Below, piece after piece: positions 6,445-6,652 of a stretch of DNA of 6,652 nt. The stretch covers positions 1 to 6,652 of the forward strand of contig CAZOMR010000190.1 of NCBI GenBank assembly GCA_964580655.1, read 5' to 3'. The translations under genes were made by a program, and so were the position numbers. The notes beneath the pieces are model-generated. The model did no database searches. It was not told where the DNA came from and saw only the letters and a program-made list of their open reading frames with translations. Position 1 is the first letter of the stretch; each line of letters starts with the position of its first letter. The stretch comes from CAZOMR01 sp964580655. GTDB lineage: Bacteria > RBG-13-61-14 > CAZOMR01.

Positions 6445-6637
6445 GGACTTTCCCCAAAAATTTGAGTTCCCAATAGGATTGTCTGGGGAGAGAGAGGATC
6501 AGAGCGGTCCCGATGGGTATCAAGAGGTGGCGGCAATCCAGAACGAGGGAAGCGAACGCGTGGTGAATAACGAAAAATCAACGACCAAGGTAATTGTCAA
6601 AAAGCACATGGCTCAGGGTAATTTTTGGGGAATGTCC
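6445..6637. mobile_element. 193-bp inverted-repeat unit, candidate MITE/REPIN-like element
   Basis: The left arm GGACTTTCCCCAAAAATT (6445-6462) is the reverse complement of the right arm AATTTTTGGGGAATGTCC (6620-6637) at 17 of 18 positions. Inside lies a second stem, GGATTGTC (6476-6483) with GGCAATCC (6532-6539), one wobble. The right arm continues into the 25-bp repeat also present at 84-108. No obvious target-site duplication flanks the arms and there is no transposase, so any movement would need a helper elsewhere. The class assignment is inference. Confidence 0.45.
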
Positions 6638-6652
6638 TCTACAATCAAATCC
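6479..6652 (+). CDS. Open frame running off the right edge, unrecognised (low confidence)
   Basis: The + frame is open from 6377 to the window end. From the TTG at 6479 it reads a hydrophilic protein (SGEREDQSGPDGYQEVAAIQ..., then NNEKSTTKVIVKKH, then QGNFWGMSSTIKS). Other possible starts are GTG 6527, GTG 6560/6563 (GAGGG at 6545-6549) and ATG 6608. I recognise no family. The 25-bp repeat here is read as QGNFWGMS; the left copy is read in the same phase as QGDFWGMS in another open frame. It could be a partial gene or merely stop-poor repeat DNA, since the frame spans the inverted-repeat unit. Confidence 0.25.
   Translation, partial: MSGEREDQSGPDGYQEVAAIQNEGSERVVNNEKSTTKVIVKKHMAQGNFWGMSSTIKS
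6613..6637 (+). repeat. 25-bp dispersed repeat, right copy
   Basis: Matches 84-108 at 24 of 25 positions in direct orientation, about 6.5 kb apart, so the two copies bracket the two-gene operon. Its last 18 bp form the right arm of the inverted pair with 6445-6462. Sequence beyond the 25 bp differs at the two sites, so this is a discrete short repeat and not a longer duplication. Confidence 0.8.

Larger units (their letters stand above)
6130..6652. other. Right flank without a confident gene
   Basis: An AT-rich stretch (6130-6205) with no GC-rich stem plus T-run means no convincing intrinsic terminator after the operon. Then come a TATAAT box, potential RNA stems, a ribosome-binding site with a 7-codon ORF, short tandem repeats and an inverted-repeat unit, listed separately. 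A minus-strand open frame over 6302-6523 is not called because it is built largely from the tandem repeats. Confidence 0.6.

Noticed and set aside
6302..6523. Minus-strand 73-residue open frame
   Set aside because: Much of it is the translation of the 15-bp tandem repeats (LGAKVKLGSVKSGS) and one inverted arm; there is no convincing RBS and no recognisable family.
84..6637. Composite transposon or integron carrying the operon
   Set aside because: No transposase, integrase or target-site duplication is seen; the 25-bp repeats alone do not justify the call.

Overview
The window holds two large, overlapping, same-strand genes (about 332-3154 and 3154-6129) between two repeat-rich, apparently non-genic flanks. 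Both genes encode membrane proteins of the YfhO type (GT-C-fold, putative lipid-linked-sugar glycosyltransferases). They are diverged paralogues. Each has a membrane N-terminal half with an extracytoplasmic loop carrying an aligned Asp and the block RGHFPLWNP..GLG.PHLAN.Q, a GG(H/F)PE motif, a periplasmic beta-rich region with a PGP..N motif, and a terminal PGWRAW....LRAVAI....FR(F/Y) module followed by a last membrane helix. The stop of the first and the start of the second overlap as TAATG, so they are probably one translationally coupled unit modifying an envelope glycan. Neither the substrate nor the partner genes are visible.

Layout. Positions 1-331 are a gene-free leader with one copy of a 25-bp repeat (84-108), a run of GC-rich hairpins (107-249), a possible extended -10 promoter (282-290) and a Shine-Dalgarno site before a TTG start. 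Positions 332-6129 are the two genes. Positions 6130-6652 hold no confident gene. They contain an AT-rich stretch with a perfect TATAAT box, a potentially structured transcript (6208-6290) with mutually exclusive stems, a ribosome-binding site leading to a 7-codon ORF, imperfect 15-bp tandem repeats, and a 193-bp unit bounded by 18-bp inverted arms. One arm of that unit is a second copy of the 25-bp repeat at 84-108. An open frame also runs off the right edge.

Organism. Moderately GC-rich coding sequence, a non-ATG start, abundant small dispersed repeats and tandem YfhO-like genes suggest an environmental bacterium with a repeat-rich genome, perhaps Desulfobacterota-like. This is inference: no taxonomic marker is present.

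The most unusual points are a heptamer-built repeat inside the second gene, read in all three frames within a region that seems to be absent from its paralogue; the near-identical 25-bp repeats bracketing the operon; and the promoter-plus-switchable-RNA candidate downstream.
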